DNA of 64,000 nt. Origin: Diphasiastrum complanatum. Its lineage: Eukaryota > Streptophyta > Lycopodiopsida > Lycopodiales > Lycopodiaceae. A model generated the notes under the pieces. That model saw only the letters and a list, made by a program, of their open reading frames with translations. It made no database searches and had not been told where the DNA came from. The stretch is taken from the NCBI GenBank assembly GCA_029204225.1, contig MU832266.1, positions 1 to 64,000 on the forward strand, written 5' to 3'. The position numbers were made by a program, and so were the translations under genes. Of the stretch, positions 9,521 through 19,230 are shown piece by piece; positions within the stretch are counted from its first letter, which is position 1; each line of letters opens with the position of its first letter.

Positions 9521-11861
9521 CTCCCTCTTCAACATTGGATGCTAGTTTCAACATAGTCTTTGAGCACATTCCAAGATTAGATCTATGCATTAAATATAGG
9601 TCCTTTCCCAATGGTTTGGTGAAGATATCAGCCACACACTCCTTTGAAGAGACATGTTGAAGCTCCACCTCTTTGGCAATGACTTGATCTCTCACAAAAT
9701 GGTGAGCAATCTCAATGTGCTTGCTCCTTGCATGAAAAACAGGATTGCTTGCCAAGCTTTGGGCTGAAAGGTTATCACAAAGTATGATTGGAATCTTCTC
9801 TGGTTCCAGCAAGTGAAGATCCAATAACATCCTCTTGATCCAAAGAATCTCCTTGGTGCATGTTGTTAATGCCTTGTACTCGGCTTCGGTGGAAGATAGA
9901 GAGATAGTTGGTTGCTTCTTTGATAGCCATGAGACCACTCCATCTCCGAGATAGATTGCAAAGGCACTTGTTGACTTCCTATCCATTTGATCACCTGCAA
10001 AATCTGAATCTGAAAATCCACAAAGGTTAGGTGTAGTACCTCCATACAAGATGCCAAAATCTCTAGATCCCGAGATGTATCTAAGTACTCTCTTTCCTAG
10101 CTTCCAATGAGCCTCACTAGGATCTTGCATAAATTGACTTAGTTTACCAACCACAAAGCTTAGATCAGGTCTTGTGATGGTTAACCATATAAGAGATCCT
10201 ATTAGCTTTCTATAGAGAGTAATGTCCTTGAAGGATCTTTCATTACTTCTTGTAGTTAGCTTTACATTTGATTCCATAGGAGTAGAAACAACTTTACAAT
10301 CTTCCATATGAAACCTTTTTAGAATAGAGTTAACATACTTTTCTTGACATATGAATGTAGATTTAGAAGTTCTAATAATCTCTATTCCTAAGATATAATG
10401 AAGTTTACCAAGATCTTGAATTTCAAACTCTCTTTTGAGTGCCATCTTGATTTCATCTATATCTAGATTGTTACCACCACTTAAGATAATGTCATCAACA
10501 TAGATCAAAAGTAAAGTGATATCATTTTCATTCAATCTAAAGTAGAGAGAATGATCATACTCACTCATAACAAAGTTTTGAGAAAGTAAGAAGGAATTGA
10601 GCTTAGCATACCAACTCCTTGGTGCTTGCTTTAGCCCATACAAACTCTTTTGGAGATAGCACACATGATTAGGCTCATCATGTGAAACATAGCCCTCGGG
10701 TTGCTCCATGTAAATATCTTCTTCAAGATCACCATTCAAGAAGGCATTAGTAACATCCATTTGCCACATATCCCAATCATAAAGAGTTGCAAGAGAGATT
10801 AGGATTCGAATAGTTACCATCTTTGCCACGGGTGCAAAGGTCTCATCATAGTCAATACCATATTCTTGAGCATACCCCTTTGCCACCAACCTTGCCTTGT
10901 ACTTGTTGATTGATCCATCTTGATTTGTCTTGATCTTGAAGATCCACTTACAACCAATTGCCTTCTTGTCCTTTGGAAGCTTTACCAACCTCCATGTGTT
11001 GCTTTTGATGAGTGCTTGATGCTCATGATCCATGGCTTGGATCCATTCCTTCTTTTGAATTGCTTCACCTACACAAGTTGGTTCATCAAAAGAGGTAAGA
11101 AAAGCAAAGTTAGAGTTGTCCACCACTTGCTTTCCTTTTTCATCATAGGTTAGCCTTGATGGCTTAGCCCTTTGCCTTTGAGTCTTCCTTGAAGTTTGCT
11201 TTGGAGTGGCATCTCCATCTTCATCCAAGACATCTTGCACATCATGATGATTAGTAGGCACATCAACATCAACATCAACAACATTGGAAACATTCTCTTC
11301 ATGAAAGATGACATCCCTACTTATGACAACTTTCTTTGTAGAAGGAATGTACACTTTGTAAGCCTTGCTTACTTCACTATAGCCAACAAACACACCCTTC
11401 TTTGATGAAGGATCTTCTTTAGTTCTATCATCAAGTGTGATATTGACAAAACATGTACATCCAAAGATCCTACAATGCTTGACACTCGGCCTTCTACCAT
11501 AAAGAACCTCATGAGGAGTTTTACCATCCAAGGAAGCACTTGTCCATCTATTACATAGATAGTTAGCACATGCTAAAGCTTCCCCCCAAAAAGACTTAGC
11601 AAGATTAGCACGTAGTCTCATTGCCTTGGCACATTCACAAAGGGTTCTATTCTTCCTCTCGGCCACTCCATTCTGTTGTGGAGTCCTAGGACTAGACATC
11701 TCCCTCTTAATCCCATGTGCTATACAAAAGTCTTTGAACCTATTTGAGGTGTATTCCCCTCCATTATCAGATCTTAAGCATTTGATCTTTGTATTGAATT
11801 GGTTTTCCATTTCATTCTTGAACTTGACAAATGCAGCAAACACTTCATCCTTACTTTTAAG
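9516..11861 (-). CDS. Copia pol: partial integrase, reverse transcriptase, RNase H
   Basis: A frame of about 780 codons without interruption. It opens in the middle of the integrase core (second catalytic Asp in RSDNGGEYTSNRF, Glu in TPQQNGVAERKNRTL), continues with the integrase C-terminal region (IFGCTCFVN, KGVFVGYS) and a variable linker, then RT (WIQAMDHEHQALIKSNTW, GCKWIFKIK, KARLVAKGYAQ, MDVTNAFLNGDL, the catalytic YVDDIILSG) and RNase H (GFSDSDFAGD, SLSSTEAEYKAL, HIEIAHHFVRD, ADIFTKPL). Missing are the protease, the HHCC zinc finger and the first catalytic Asp of integrase, so transposition would need proteins from another copy. The stop codon TGA falls inside the LTR. The first residues (LKSKDEVF) abut the gag frame by a shifted junction at about 11862. 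Confidence 0.9.
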   Translation of the reverse strand, partial: LKSKDEVFAAFVKFKNEMENQFNTKIKCLRSDNGGEYTSNRFKDFCIAHGIKREMSSPRTPQQNGVAERKNRTLCECAKAMRLRANLAKSFWGEALACANYLCNRWTSASLDGKTPHEVLYGRRPSVKHCRIFGCTCFVNITLDDRTKEDPSSKKGVFVGYSEVSKAYKVYIPSTKKVVISRDVIFHEENVSNVVDVDVDVPTNHHDVQDVLDEDGDATPKQTSRKTQRQRAKPSRLTYDEKGKQVVDNSNFAFLTSFDEPTCVGEAIQKKEWIQAMDHEHQALIKSNTWRLVKLPKDKKAIGCKWIFKIKTNQDGSINKYKARLVAKGYAQEYGIDYDETFAPVAKMVTIRILISLATLYDWDMWQMDVTNAFLNGDLEEDIYMEQPEGYVSHDEPNHVCYLQKSLYGLKQAPRSWYAKLNSFLLSQNFVMSEYDHSLYFRLNENDITLLLIYVDDIILSGGNNLDIDEIKMALKREFEIQDLGKLHYILGIEIIRTSKSTFICQEKYVNSILKRFHMEDCKVVSTPMESNVKLTTRSNERSFKDITLYRKLIGSLIWLTITRPDLSFVVGKLSQFMQDPSEAHWKLGKRVLRYISGSRDFGILYGGTTPNLCGFSDSDFAGDQMDRKSTSAFAIYLGDGVVSWLSKKQPTISLSSTEAEYKALTTCTKEILWIKRMLLDLHLLEPEKIPIILCDNLSAQSLASNPVFHARSKHIEIAHHFVRDQVIAKEVELQHVSSKECVADIFTKPLGKDLYLMHRSNLGMCSKTMLKLASNVEEGV
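9521..9533 (-). promoter_or_regulatory. Polypurine tract of the copia element
   Basis: Minus-strand reading gives GAAGAGGGAG immediately before the 3' LTR, the place where plus-strand DNA synthesis is primed. It also codes for the last residues of pol. Confidence 0.8.
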
Positions 11862-12451
11862 ACACCATCAAGCTTTGATTGCAACCTATGTTCTTCAGCC
11901 AATAAGATTTCTTGCAAGTCAACCACACTTGGCAAGACTCTTTGAATGGCAAAACTTTGCACAAGGTTAGCATGTTCATTTAGCAAACCATTCAACATAA
12001 CTTGGACTATTTCACCATCTTTTATGTTCTCATCAATGCATGCTAAATCATCACTTAGGGACTTAACTCTCAAGATAAATGCATGAGCACTTTCACCCTC
12101 TCTTTGCCTACTAGAAAATATTTGTCTCCTTAGGGTCAATACCCTAGATGTGGACTTTGATTCAAAGAGCTTCTTTAAGGCATTCCATGCCTCACTTGCA
12201 CTTTGACACTTTCCAACTTCCTTGAGAAGTTCATTTGTAACATTCATTTTAATGATATGAAGAGCCCTTTTGGCCTTCTTATCAAACCTTTGTTGCTCTT
12301 GAAGTGTGAGAGGTCTCTCTTCAATTTCTGCAACTATGTCCATGAGTTCATTCAACTCAAGTAAGGATTCCATCCTCACTTTCCAAGTAGAGTAGTTTGA
12401 TGAACTCAACCTTTCACTAGACTCTAGCATGATCCCACCATTGGAAGCCAT
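11862..12451 (-). CDS. Copia gag, C-terminally truncated
   Basis: From the ATG at 12451 the frame codes for a copia gag capsid (UBN2/retrotran-gag type): SNYSTWKVRMESLL near residue 20, AKRALHIIKMNVTNELL around 80, SEAWNALKKLFESK, the RQREGESAHAFILRVKSLSDDL helix and MLNGLLNEHANLV, ending after LAEEHRLQSKLDG near residue 195. The CCHC zinc knuckle and protease that follow in related copies (31707-32252, 63550-63850) are deleted, and translation runs into a foreign frame at the junction. Capsid parts are intact, so the protein could still assemble or interfere with related elements. That role is inference. Confidence 0.85.
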
Positions 12452-13606
12452 GATTCTAATGTTTCTTCAACTTTTAGGTTCTGTCCTAAAGCACTTAGCA
12501 CTCACTTTTCTCTCAACAAATGATAGATAAAGAGATGTATGAAGATTTAGGACCCTAAAACACTTCTATCTTGAACCTAGATGGTTTCCAAGCATAGAAA
12601 GGAAGATTGAAACACATGCAACACTTTGCACACACTAAGAATGGATTACAAAATCAAACCAACCTGAACACACTCTTGCTTAAGCTCTCAAACTTTCCAG
12701 CAAGTGACCAAATCAAGTTATGGTGTGAAGAGTTACTTGCATTCTTAGAAAATACCCAAAACTAGGATGCCAAGATTACCTAGTAATGAACAAACTTGAT
12801 CAACATATGATCAACACACTAAGATATTGATTCAACCTGTAAAACCACATGTAAACCACACTTCTAAAAGTTTATAAACTCCAGCAAGTGATAAATACAA
12901 GATTTAGAGGTGAATGAATGAGCACACTTAGTGAATCACAAGACTAGCTTCACTATCTTGTCAAATCTTGGTGTTTAGATGTAGATCTAAGATCACTTCA
13001 CATGAGAATGTTCCTCAACCTGTTAAGAACCTGAAAACACACTTGCATAATGGTTAACACCTTCCAGCAAATGCTCCAATCAAATTACATAAGGAGAGTT
13101 ACTTACATGCTCAACAAAGTACACCAAAATTTATGCCAAAATTGATGACAATCTTTACAATATGCTCTTCACAATGGAGCTTACAATATGTTCACCCAAA
13201 AAAGGGGATCTTTCATCCAAATGGGAGCTTTGCTCAGCCTTTAGGAGAATTACAACTCACTCAAAAGAGCATTTGTCATCCACTTAAGGAGAAGTTTCAT
13301 CCACTTAAGGAGAGTGTTCATCCAAGAATGGAGATTGTCAACAATAGGATTGAAAAGAACATTGTTAGTATTGAATATGCACAAGCCTCACAATCACAAA
13401 TGATTAGGTGTTATGATCTGATCCAAAATAGTTTCTTTTCAGCCTCTGATCTTCAATAGACCTGAAATATACTTTTGATCCACAAGTTCAACTCACAAAA
13501 CAAAGGTTAGTAAGATTTGATCAACAAAGCAATGCAAAATCATGCTAGAACTTGATCAAACATCCAAATATCACCAAAAATGGAATACTTACTGTAAATA
13601 GAAGCC
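12452..13606 (-). other. Copia untranslated leader with diverged tandem repeats
   Basis: About 1.15 kb without coding signal between gag and the primer site. Plus-strand words CAACCTG at 12661, 12834 and 13016 start three diverged repeats of roughly 175-180 bp, each including CCAGCAA(G/A)TG and GAGAGTTACTT(G/A)CAT-like segments. 13200-13330 holds a shorter repeat of CATCCACTTAAGGAGA. Confidence 0.6.
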
Positions 13607-13623
13607 AACCAGCTCTGATACCA
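13607..13623 (-). promoter_or_regulatory. Primer binding site for initiator tRNA-Met
   Basis: Minus-strand TGGTATCAGAGCTGGTT directly follows the 5' LTR. The first 12 bases match the primer site used by most plant copia elements. Confidence 0.9.
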
Positions 13624-14278
13624 TGTGAAAAATACAGATCCTAAGTGGATCTAAACTCCAAGATCATTGGCTTGAATGCTTGCACTCCAAACTACATAAG
13701 CTAGGAATTGGCAACACATTCTATGCTACCTAGAATGCAAAGAACTTGATCAAAAAGCATTTATCACAAATGGAAACTTCCATAAACATCAAGTGCGGCC
13801 CAAAATAGCATTATACAGTCCATAATACATCAGCCTACCACTTTTGGAAAGCACCTAAGATCATACACAATAGCTTGAAGACAATACACACAACAATGCT
13901 CTCAATGGAGGAAGAAACAATGACAATGATCTATTGATCTCAATGAAGCATACAAAAGGTTTCTCCAACCTGTTCTCCACGACTTCCCTACTATTTATGG
14001 ATGAGGAAGATGACTCTCTCTCCTCTCTCTAGAAGGTACTTGACCCTAGATATTCCCTATATAGGAAAAATAGCTAAAAATGGCTTATATGACCAAAATA
14101 CATCAAAATGGTCTCATTTTGAAGGGTATGAAGTTTGACACTTCATCATACTGAAAAAATACAGTAAATAAAAACGTTGTGGCCTGGTTCACACTTGCAA
14201 AACTCCAGAACCAAAACTATTTACAATTTTAGCCAATTTAGGCCTCAAACTAGCTAGGAAATGTTGACAATTTTCACA
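13624..14278 (-). repeat. Copia 5' LTR (right copy on the plus strand)
   Basis: 655 bp, near-identical to 8866-9520. It includes the transcription start region of the element; a TATATAGG word at about 14058 is on the plus strand, so on the element's own strand the region reads CCTATATA, a possible TATA equivalent. Confidence 0.95.
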
Positions 14279-14283
14279 GAAGA

Positions 14284-15309
14284 TGAGGCAGCGCCACACA
14301 TACGTTTGTTGGCCGTTGTGTCAGTAACAACGTGATGAGCGGAGGTGGATGCAATAGAAGGTGGAATGAGTCGAGTGTGTGGAACGATGGTGGAGAGAAT
14401 GTTAGCACATCTAAAATCCCAAACCTTTTGTTCAAGGAATGCATAGGCGAAGTTCAAAGCAGGGGGCCGGTGACAATGCGATCGCATGTGTTGGGCTTGA
14501 TGGCGATGGAAAGCTCGTTAAGAAGGGAGGTATGCTAGTCATATGGCAAAACCGAGGAGCTCGGCAATTTTGTAAAGGATTCCATGATTTGGCTCAAGAA
14601 GGTGGACTGAATGCAAAAAAAGTTGACACAACCAGGAAGTTGTCCAATAGGTGAGCAGCGGCTAGCTTCTATCAAATAATTGTTGTTAGTTTTGACTTGG
14701 ATTTCAGGAGTGAGAGGTATCACATAGGATTGGATGAGTTTTTTGGCTCGGCGATGGGATATTGGTTGTTGATTACTGGAAACAATTCTGACGGTGACCA
14801 TGTAGTTAGCGTTTATTTATACCTTGTACGTGGTACCCTGGTACAGGATGTGGAAACGAGACTTCTTCTTGTCTCACGATGCATATGCGTGTAAGACAAG
14901 GTCCATGTTAATAGTTGAAGAAAAGAGCATCGGGTAAAAGACCATTGCTTCGAGAAGGGGGACGATAGCTTGAAGCCAAGGTGTGACCAAAGAATCAGAA
15001 AACAAGGCCCAAATTCGGGTAGCCATAGGTATCTCGCGTTGGATAACCTATGCTTGGTTGCGGAGTTGTCAGAAGAAGATGAGAATGCCATGATGTTAGA
15101 TGGGATACAATGGTGACGGATATGGAAAAAGGTGAAAAGACTTTCAAAAAAAGAAGAAAAGGCGCTAAAAATGGAGGCAAAGACTTTAAAGAATGAGAAG
15201 GTGAAATTCGTGAGAACAAGTGTGGAAAAGGTGGCAATGAGCATGTAACAGGTGGATGTGAGGGCTGATGAAGTGTGAGAGAGTTTTTGTCGCAATTAAA
15301 AAATGTCAA
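14284..15309 (-). pseudogene. Unassigned coding-like locus, 5' part
   Basis: Minus-strand frames overlap across this kilobase. 14813-15295 contains IMAFSSSSDNSATK and YLWLPEFGPCFLILWSHLGF; 14535-14801 contains RRAKKLIQSYVIPLTPEIQVK and QIMESFTKLPSS; 14254-14487 passes into the copia LTR. Composition and codon-like periodicity look like a decayed protein, possibly a gag-type gene, with several frameshifts. I do not recognise a family. The locus continues at 8090-8860 beyond the copia insertion. Confidence 0.35.
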
Positions 15310-16190
15310 AAATTCAATGTAAATTTTAGTAGAGGTTCACTAGATAAAGTGCCAAATGACTTAAATTTTGTCTTTATATAGGCGAGAATTTGAGTGCATA
15401 TCAGGAGAAGTACACTATGCCCAGCTCAATTCCAACCAAATTTCTGAAGGAACCTTTTTCTCATAATTCTAAGGCCTCAGAGAAGCCTGCGAAGGTCATG
15501 AAGGTGTTTTGGATTCCCTACAAAGGTTCTGCAAAGGTTCACTAGCTCTCTGCAAAGGTTGAACTCTCGCAAGAAGTGAACTCTTGCACAACATGCTCTG
15601 TATATCAGATTTTCATGATCTGACCATATAGATAGGTTAATCTCATTGTCCTGAGTCCAAAAATGTTGTCTAGGAAGGTTGGTTTGAAAGTTTTGATGGC
15701 TTGCGAAGGTTCCTCAGATAGAGCTTCCCTGAACCTTCGCGAACACTCAATTTTGACTGATTTTTCACAAGTAGCTTTCACAAAGATTTCTGTGGGTCCA
15801 TCCGAGTCAGATCTGGCTATGGAAGCTTCTACAAAGGTTCTTTTGAATATTTGGTTGTTGATCCATTAGTTTCAAGTGATTTTCGCCCCTATTTTGGCAC
15901 TTTTTCTCAAGATCTGTGCTTCAAATCTGTATTTTTTGAGGCTAAGTAGTATTCGATGATGATCTGATACCCATTTGATCCCATATGGATCTAGATCCTA
16001 CTTGGATCCTATTGGATCTTGCCTGATCTGACCAGATCTTGTCCGATCTTGCTGAATCTTGATGGATTTGCTGGATCTGACTAGGTCTACTTAAAAATGA
16101 CTTATTTTCATTAGATCTGACTATGATGACTTCCAATAGGGCTGATCTGATTCTTGTATGAGTTGATGGTCATCACCTAGCAAGATTTGT
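15310..16190 (-). repeat. Probable gypsy LTR region
   Basis: Downstream (minus sense) of the gypsy pol end at 16193. It is dense in GCAAAGGTT/GCGAAGGTTC words (at least six between 15480 and 15850) and in GATCT-based short repeats at 15950-16130 (GGATCTTG, GATCTGAC). The same words occur at 1-170 and 24730-25650, so these three places probably share one LTR family. Edges could not be set. Confidence 0.45.
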
Positions 16191-16192
16191 CT

Positions 16193-16440
16193 TACTGTGG
16201 TGGCCAATACTTGTGAAGTCACCCCCCGTTGATGGGTGTATCAAAGGGCGTCCCATCCAACTGTTCGAGGTTCACGGCTCCATGGCTTAGGATCTCCTTG
16301 AAGCGATACAGGCCTTCGTCTGTGAACTTCAATGTTCCCTTAATCGCCTTGGTTTTATACGAGGACTAGATCTCTAGATCAAAGATCCTTCTTGTGCAAC
16401 CGACGATCGTGCATGCTTTGTGTCACATCTTCTCAACCGT
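16193..16440 (-). pseudogene. gypsy pol C-terminal domain, second copy
   Basis: Minus-strand translation gives YKTKAIKGTLKFTDEG, YRFKEILSHGAVNLE and GTPFDTPINGG, closely parallel to the copy at 405-604. A TGA follows PINGG, then LHKYWPPQ and a stop at about 16193. Similarity ends at about 16450 where copia-derived sequence begins. Confidence 0.7.
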
Positions 16441-16449
16441 CAATGCATG

Positions 16450-17934
16450 TGGAATTTTGCAAGACCCTAAGCAAACGACCACAAATCACAGACTATGAAT
16501 CATTCAGTCAACGGAAAAAAAAATGACATGACAATCAAATATAGAAGACCTGAGAGCATGTTGTATTTGATATTTTTTTTTTGTTTCACGTGAGTCGATT
16601 AGTATCACGCAGTTGGTATCCCATCGCTCCTCTTACAAACGTCGCTATGTTCTGCTCGTTGGCAGACTTTCATGCGTAGTTGATAATGCCAACAATATGT
16701 TAATGCTGCTAACATTGTTGTCTACTTCTGCTCTTTTCTCAATCCTATACTTATCCCATCTGAAAAAATTACAAGATAACTTAGCAACAGTTTACAAGAC
16801 AAGTTTAGTGCTAATCATTGGTTAACTACCCTTTGATAACGTTGCCTTTGGCGGCTGAGTGTGACAGTACAGTACTCCACGCTTGTCGAACTGCTAACTA
16901 CTACTTCAACTTGTTTGATCTTTGAGTTCGTTCATCTTGAGTACTTCTGGTACCTCAGGCATTTGGTTGCAAAGGCAAACGTCAAGCACTGTCCTTCAAG
17001 ACATCTTTGTCATTCGGGATCTCTTCGGCAAGGTTGCAAGAGTTCACCATTTCAGACACTCCCTCTTGAGTGTTGCAATCTTTGTGTATGTCCAGTACCA
17101 TTGTCTTTCTTTGTTTCGTGAAGAGTGGTTTTTTAAACAACTTCTGAGCAAATCTACAACCATGTCTTCGGATTTTATATATAGGACATTCAACTCTCCT
17201 TTCAAGATCAGGTCTCAAATGTGATGGTACTTCAAAGGTATGTGTTTGGTCTTCGAATGGAAGACAGGATCCTGGGATAGATATATGGCACTTTGAGAAT
17301 CCATCATCATCGTGCATGGTTCTCCTTGTTGTATGCCAATTGCCTCCAACATCATCTGTAACCATATTACTTCATTTGCCATCTTTGAAGCTACGACATA
17401 TTCAGCTTTGCATGAGGATTGAGCCACTAATGTTTGTTTCTTGCATGTCCAGCGGATTGTTGTTCTGCATGCTATCAAACATCCTCCTATCACGGACTTG
17501 TTGTCGTCTTTGCAGCTTGCCCAGCTTGCATCATTGTAGTGTTGCAGCTTGAATCCTTTTTCTTCTTTTTCTACTTTGTAGGTCAATCCCATATTTTGGA
17601 TGCCTTTCAGATATTGCAGAATTCTTTTCGCCATCTGCCAATGTGCCATGCCAGAGTTGGAGGAGAATTAGCTCAATGCGTAGACAGGGAAGGCCAAGTC
17701 AGGTCTAGTGCAAATTGTAAGGTACATCGGACTACCGATCAAATTCTGGTATGGTATACCTTCCATCTTCTGTCTCTCCTCATCTGTATTCGGGGAGTCC
17801 TACTTCGTCAATCTAGCTCCAACTATCATTGGTGTGGCCTTTTCTTTGAATCCAATATTCGGTACTATTTCAGCACATTTTCGGCGTATTCTGATTGACT
17901 TAGATGCATTAGTTTTCTCATTCAATCTCTTCTG
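16450..17934 (-). mobile_element. Ty1/copia 3' remnant lodged in gypsy pol
   Basis: The pol part (16990-17934) reads on the minus strand; the remaining 540 bp down to 16450 would be the 3' untranslated part and LTR, although the LTR edge is unclear. Gypsy sequence flanks it on both sides in the same orientation (16193-16440 and 17940-18215), but part of integrase is missing between these, so the event was an insertion plus deletion. Confidence 0.65.
16990..17934 (-). pseudogene. Copia RT C-terminus and RNase H
   Basis: Upstream of 17649 the frame reads the end of RT (PYQNLIGSPMYLTICTRPDLAF), then AHWQMAKRILQYLKGIQNMGL and the RNase H domain: YNDASWASCKDDNKSV with the first Asp, VAQSSCKAEYVVASKMANEVIW, MMDSQSAIYLSQDPVFHSKTK. 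The C-terminal LYIKSEDMV and the NHSSRNKERQWY end are in a shifted frame at 16990-17215. At the STSEAEY site the common Ser-Thr-x-Glu is changed to SCKAEY. Several stops make it inactive. Confidence 0.8.
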
Positions 17935-17939
17935 ATCTG

Positions 17940-18215
17940 AACATGACCTTGATGGTCTCATTTATGAAATAGCGTCCGCGATCGCTGACTATCTCTACCT
18001 GGCATCTGAAGTGCACAATGATGTTTTCATATAGGAACTTGGCAGTAGCTCAAGCATCAGTTGTTCGTACCACCTTCGCTTCTACCCATTTGGTGATATA
18101 ATCTGTGGCCACGATAATATATTGGGCTTGTGAACTCCTTGCAGCTGGATGAATTGGACCAATGTAGTCCAATCCCCACTTCTCGAATGGTGCTTGAGGT
18201 GATCATCGGGTTGGA
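17940..18215 (-). pseudogene. gypsy integrase core fragment
   Basis: Minus-strand translation gives GLDYIGPIHPAARSSQ, YIIVATDYITKWVEAKVVRTTD, ATAKFLYENIIVHF and VEIVSDRGRYFINETIK, which hold the first two catalytic Asp residues of a gypsy integrase. One TAG lies after the WVEAK block. It matches 763-1323 domain for domain and is probably the same family. Confidence 0.8.
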
Positions 18216-18560
18216 CTTACACATGCAGGGTGCCAAATCCCTCTCACTTATTAAATAGGGTTAGGGTTGCCTTGTGATCCGCAAACCCTTCAACAGTGTC
18301 ACATGCAACTTGCACAATAAAGACAATTCACATAGAATCAAATTCAAAAGATAGACCTAAATCGACATAAAAATAGTCCAAGTTCTGTCCTAGTAAGAAC
18401 AAGGCCTCCTACCATTCCATAGTGTGGTTTTCATTAATGATTTTCTCTCTTTACACCTGCATCCTATCCCGTGGCTCGGGGGTGATGCTATTGGAGATTG
18501 ATCGATGGCTTCTTATTGGTTGGCTGGTTTTGCTCCATAGTGTTGTCATTGTATTTGTCT
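18216..18560. other. No gene seen
   Basis: AT-balanced DNA without a coding signal. It contains AGGGTTAGGGTT at 18248, too short to be a telomeric tract. Confidence 0.4.
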
Positions 18561-19230
18561 TGTAAGCAAGATCTTGAGGAGTTCTCCCTTACAAACATCA
18601 CGAGAACCAAAACCTCTAGAAGATCTACCACCCTGGCTGGATGTCTTTCCACCTGAACCTCTAGCAATCTAAAGGAAAACTACTCGGAGGGAGGAATAGA
18701 GTCACCAGCTACCGTGCCAAACAGTACCCTAAGCTCTCTCTTAGTGCACAAATCATCCTCATGCCCAAAAATTATACTCATCCACATGTGGCTTTGGACG
18801 ATAGACTTCCTCCCACATCATCTTAGTCGCACGCTCAACAAACAACGCTGCATCAAGAGCCCTCAACAGCTAAGAGTCCAAGTACTCCAAACCATCGGCC
18901 CCATCAAAATCATATGTGTTCTCGTCCATATTAGCCTCTAGCGCTACCTATGTCCCAATCCTTGCATCATCACCAAGTCTCATGCCAAATCATGCATGCT
19001 TGGTGCTAGAACTTGTCCCATAGTCATGTGTATGCCTTCTCCAGTATCCCTCTGAACCGATGCCTCATGCCCTGTGCCACAAACAACTGGTGCCATCTCG
19101 TATGTGCGGTGTCTCATCTATGCCTTCTCCACTTTGTCTTGCAAGGATGCCACTATGTCTCTATCACTGTTTGTAGCTGTTGTAGGTGTTGTATCAGTAG
19201 GCTCACACTACTATTGTAACCTCTAGGGGA
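18561..19230 (-). other. Decayed gag-like coding sequence, family unknown
   Basis: Minus-strand translation gives protein-like runs in one frame: NMDENTYDFDGADGLEYLDS, ALDAALFVERATKMMWEEVY, KPHVDEYNFWA, and further down RGSGGKTSSQGGRSSRGFGS, a Gly/Ser/Arg-rich basic segment like those in retrotransposon gag proteins. Stops break it. No zinc knuckle is visible. It follows a gypsy integrase fragment in the same orientation, so a gag of a gypsy relative is the most likely source. Confidence 0.35.

Larger units (their letters stand above)
8861..14283 (-). mobile_element. Full-length Ty1/copia element with internal deletion
   Basis: Two 655-bp LTRs (8866-9520 and 13624-14278) bound the element, both edged by the inverted terminal words TGTGAAAA/TTTTCACA. 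The 5-bp target duplication GAAGA is at 8861-8865 and 14279-14283. The element reads on the minus strand: 5' LTR on the right, tRNA-Met-type primer site, long leader with tandem repeats, gag, then pol in copia order (IN before RT and RNase H). Comparing the LTRs by eye I find four substitutions in 655 bp, so insertion was recent. The zinc knuckle, protease and integrase head are missing, making it non-autonomous. It split the Ser/Thr/Pro-rich locus. Confidence 0.95.

Noticed and set aside
15942-16136. Coding frame with SRPSQIQQIHQDSARSDK
   Set aside because: The frame only reflects GATCT-based short repeats in an LTR-like region.
18246-18260. Telomere-type TTAGGG repeats
   Set aside because: Only two units are present, as expected by chance in AT-rich plant DNA.
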